DNA from: Streptomyces antarcticus
GTDB taxonomy: Bacteria > Actinomycetota > Actinomycetes > Streptomycetales > Streptomycetaceae
DNA: 64,000 nt
Assembly: GCF_026627255.1 (NCBI RefSeq)
Contig: NZ_JAPNLM010000008.1
Span: 225,105 to 289,104, forward strand
Direction: 5' to 3'
The notes under the pieces were generated by a model. That model worked only from the letters and a program-made list of their open reading frames with translations, searched no databases and was not told the DNA's origin. Below are positions 61,995 through 64,000 of the stretch, in pieces. The first letter of the stretch is position 1; every line of letters starts with the position of its first letter. Made by a program: the position numbers and the translations under genes.

Positions 61995-62999
61995 ATGCGC
62001 ATCGGGCTCATCGGGACGGGCCGGATCGGCTCGTTCCACGCGGCGGCGCTGGCCCGCCGCCCGGACGCGGGCTCGCTCCTGCTCGCCGACGCCGATCCCG
62101 CGCGGGCGGCGCGTCTCGCCGACCGCCTCGGGGCCACGGCCGCGCCCTCGGTCGAGCAGGTCTTCACCTGGGGCGTCGACGCGGTGGTGGTGGCCTGCGC
62201 CACCGAGGGCCACGCTGAGCTGGTCGTCCGGGCGGTGCGGGGCGGCCTGCCGGTGTTCTGCGAGAAGCCGGTCGCCCCCGACCTGGCCCGCAGCCTGGCG
62301 GTGGTGCGCGAGGTGACCGCGCTCGGCGGGGTCCTCCAGACGGGTTTCATGCGCCGCTTCGACGCGGGCTACCGCACGGCCCGGGACCTGGTCCGCTCGG
62401 GGGCGCTGGGCCGGCTGCACACCGTACGGACGACGACGGCCGACGCGGAGCCGCCGGACGCCGCGTACCTGGCGACTTCCGGCGGGCTGTACCGGGACTG
62501 CCTGGTGCACGACTTCGACATGGTCCGGTGGGTGACCGGGCGCGAGGTGACCGAGGTGTACGCGGCCGGCTGCGACGCGGGCCCCGCCCGGTTCCGCGAG
62601 ACCGGTGACATCGACACGGCGGCGGCCGTGCTCACCCTGGACGACGGGACGCTCGTCACCGCGACCGGCACCCGGTGCAACGGCGCCGGGTACGACGTGC
62701 GGATGGAACTGGCCGGGGAGCGGGACCAGGTCTCCGTCGGGCTGGACGACCGGACGCCGATCACCTCGACCGAACCGCACGGGCCGCCCGCGGCCAGCAA
62801 GCCGTGGACCGGGTTCCTGGAGCGGTTCGCCCCGGCGTACGAGGAGGAGCTGGCCGCCTTCGTACGGCTGATCCGCGGTGAGGGGCCCAATCCGTGCGAC
62901 GGCCGCGAGGCGCTGGCCGCGCTGCGGGTGGCGGAGGCGTGCGAGGTGTCGCGCCGCGAGCGGCGCCGGGTCCGGCTGGAGGAGCTCCCGGACCTGTGA
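61995..62999 (+). CDS. Gfo/Idh/MocA-family NAD(P)-dependent dehydrogenase
   Basis: 334 residues, ATG at 61995. N-terminal Rossmann fold MRIGLIGTGRIGSFHAAALA (GxGxxG at 7-12), then the conserved EKPVAPD (near 88-95). C-terminal substrate domain includes GGLYRDCLVHDFDMVRWVTGREVTEV, with the catalytic His/Asp pattern HDFD. Such enzymes oxidise sugars or inositol; position next to a sugar ABC operon supports a carbohydrate substrate (e.g. inositol or a ketose), not proven. Weak Shine-Dalgarno. Confidence 0.92.
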   Translation: MRIGLIGTGRIGSFHAAALARRPDAGSLLLADADPARAARLADRLGATAAPSVEQVFTWGVDAVVVACATEGHAELVVRAVRGGLPVFCEKPVAPDLARSLAVVREVTALGGVLQTGFMRRFDAGYRTARDLVRSGALGRLHTVRTTTADAEPPDAAYLATSGGLYRDCLVHDFDMVRWVTGREVTEVYAAGCDAGPARFRETGDIDTAAAVLTLDDGTLVTATGTRCNGAGYDVRMELAGERDQVSVGLDDRTPITSTEPHGPPAASKPWTGFLERFAPAYEEELAAFVRLIRGEGPNPCDGREALAALRVAEACEVSRRERRRVRLEELPDL

Positions 63000-63050
63000 A
63001 CGGGTGGCTCCCGGCGGCGGCATGCCCGCCAGCGTACGGGCGCCGCACGC

Positions 63051-63077
63051 CGTCGGCCGGTCATGATCCGGCCAACG
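63051..63077. terminator. Hairpin between convergent dehydrogenase and EamA genes
   Basis: CGT-C-GGCCGG and CCGGCC-A-ACG form a stem with one C/A mismatch and a 7-nt loop (TCATGAT). It lies two bases before the stop of the convergent transporter gene and probably serves both. Confidence 0.6.
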
Positions 63078-63078
63078 T

Positions 63079-64000
63079 TCAGCCGGCCGCGCGGCGCCCC
63101 CAGGCGGTCCCGGCCAGGACGAGGGCGACGCCCACGAACCCGAGGGGGCCGAGGTGCTCGCCGCCGATGGCGATGCCGGCGGCGGCCGCCCACAGGGGCT
63201 CGGTGCCGAGCAGCAGGCTGACGCGGGACGGGGAGGTGCGGCGTACGGCCCACATCTGCACGAAGAAGGCGAAGAGGGTGCAGAAGACGGAGAGGAACAC
63301 CAGGCCGGCCCACTCGGCGGCCCCGAAGTCCGCGGCGGCCGCCCAGGGGGTGGCCCCGGTGCCGGGAAGGGCGGCGAGCAGGGCGAAGACGAGGACCGCG
63401 CCGCCGAGCTGGACGGTGGTCAGGGAGAGCGAGTCGGCGTCCTGGACGGCCTTGACGCGGGCCATCAGCAGCACGTGCAGGGTCCGGGCGAGGGCGGCGC
63501 CGAGAATCAGCACGTCGCCGAGGCCGGGTCCGGTGAAGCCCGCGCCCTGGGTGAGGAGCACGACGCCGGTCACGGAGACGGCCGCGGCGCCGAGGAAGGC
63601 GGCCGGGGGGCGGACCCGGCGCACGGCGGCCTCCGCGAGCGGGGTGAAGATCATGGTCAGGCTGATGATCAGCCCGGCGTTGGTCGCGGAGGTGTGGACG
63701 ACCCCGTACGTCTCCAGGAGGAAGATCCCGCCGAGTACGAGGCCCAGCAGCCCGGCCCCACGCAGCTGGGCGGGGGTCAGCGCCCGCAGCCGGCGCCATC
63801 CGGCGAGGACCAGGACGGGCAGCACGAGCGCGAAGCGCAGCACCAGTACGGCGATGACGGTGTGCGCGGTGGTGATGCCCTTGGCTGCGAGGTAGCTGCC
63901 GCCCCACACGACGGCGACGGCCAGAACGGGCAGGTCCGCGGCCCAGGGCCGGCGGGGCGCGGTCTCCCCCGCGGGGGTGGCGGCGGGGGCGGGGGCGGGC
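63079..64000 (-). CDS. EamA-family drug/metabolite exporter, 5' end outside the window
   Basis: The frame runs open to the right edge; the visible part has at least 276 residues plus a Pro/Ala-rich leader (PAPAPAATPAGE...). Ten membrane helices in two EamA repeats: AVAVVWGGSYLAAKG at the first, and FLSVFCTLFAFFVQMWAVRRTSPSRVSLLLGTEPLWAAAAG at the second (in parts). Typical inner-membrane exporters of metabolites or drugs; the substrate is unknown. Start codon and promoter lie beyond 64000. Confidence 0.88.
   Translation of the reverse strand, partial: PAPAPAATPAGETAPRRPWAADLPVLAVAVVWGGSYLAAKGITTAHTVIAVLVLRFALVLPVLVLAGWRRLRALTPAQLRGAGLLGLVLGGIFLLETYGVVHTSATNAGLIISLTMIFTPLAEAAVRRVRPPAAFLGAAAVSVTGVVLLTQGAGFTGPGLGDVLILGAALARTLHVLLMARVKAVQDADSLSLTTVQLGGAVLVFALLAALPGTGATPWAAAADFGAAEWAGLVFLSVFCTLFAFFVQMWAVRRTSPSRVSLLLGTEPLWAAAAGIAIGGEHLGPLGFVGVALVLAGTAWGRRAAG

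Overview
The window is a gene-dense stretch of very high-GC DNA with many GTG (and some TTG) starts, four-base ATGA/GTGA overlaps, LuxR/OmpR two-component pairs, SpoIIE phosphatases, a complete mce locus and rare TTA codons. Together these point to a Streptomyces (or close actinomycete) chromosome core or arm-proximal region. I found no rRNA, tRNA, CRISPR array, transposase or phage gene. About 58 protein genes are supported, two of them cut by the window edges.

Layout. 1-2.9 kb: a truncated VOC protein, a small tail-hydrophobic protein, a Nudix hydrolase and glycerate kinase. 3.1-8.1 kb: two convergent multidomain SpoIIE phosphatases (sensor-PAS-GAF-PP2C-ATPase and PAS-PAS-GAF-PP2C). 8.2-12.7 kb: an FAD oxidoreductase, an inositol/histidinol-phosphatase family enzyme and a NarL-type two-component pair. 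12.8-25.1 kb: a 13-gene mce lipid-import operon (ATPase, two YrbE permeases, MceA-F, four Mce-associated membrane proteins), nearly all translationally coupled. 25.9-30.9 kb: three secreted proteins and a PucR-type regulator, divergent from the mce operon. 30.9-35.5 kb: an operon for reductive pyrimidine/hydantoin breakdown (beta-ureidopropionase, aminotransferase, dihydropyrimidinase, LLM oxidoreductase). 35.7-40.8 kb: a Pro/Ala-rich hypothetical, a PPOX oxidoreductase, a divergent XRE regulator/methionine aminopeptidase pair and gamma-glutamyltransferase. 40.9-42.9 kb: a membrane-anchored unknown overlapping a cytochrome P450. 43-48.6 kb: an envelope operon femX-murJ-response regulator-kinase-lipoprotein, divergent from an L,D-transpeptidase lipoprotein. 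50.2-55 kb: a CocE-type hydrolase and a GluABCD-like amino-acid ABC transporter. 55.1-64 kb: DUF6278-like protein, exonuclease III, an MBL hydrolase, a sugar ABC operon with ROK kinase (frcBCAK-like order), a Gfo/Idh/MocA dehydrogenase and a truncated EamA exporter.

How it fits together. The clearest functional modules are lipid/sterol import (mce plus, by inference, the secreted proteins), pyrimidine-base catabolism, peptidoglycan precursor/cross-link maintenance under a dedicated two-component system, and sugar uptake with phosphorylation. The most interesting items are the mce-flanking secreted/PucR module whose regulator carries two TTA codons (possible bldA control), the XRE/map intergenic region with back-to-back -10 boxes inside a perfect palindrome, the coupled femX-murJ-TCS-lipoprotein operon facing an L,D-transpeptidase, and an F420-type LLM enzyme sitting where a pyrimidine reductase is missing.
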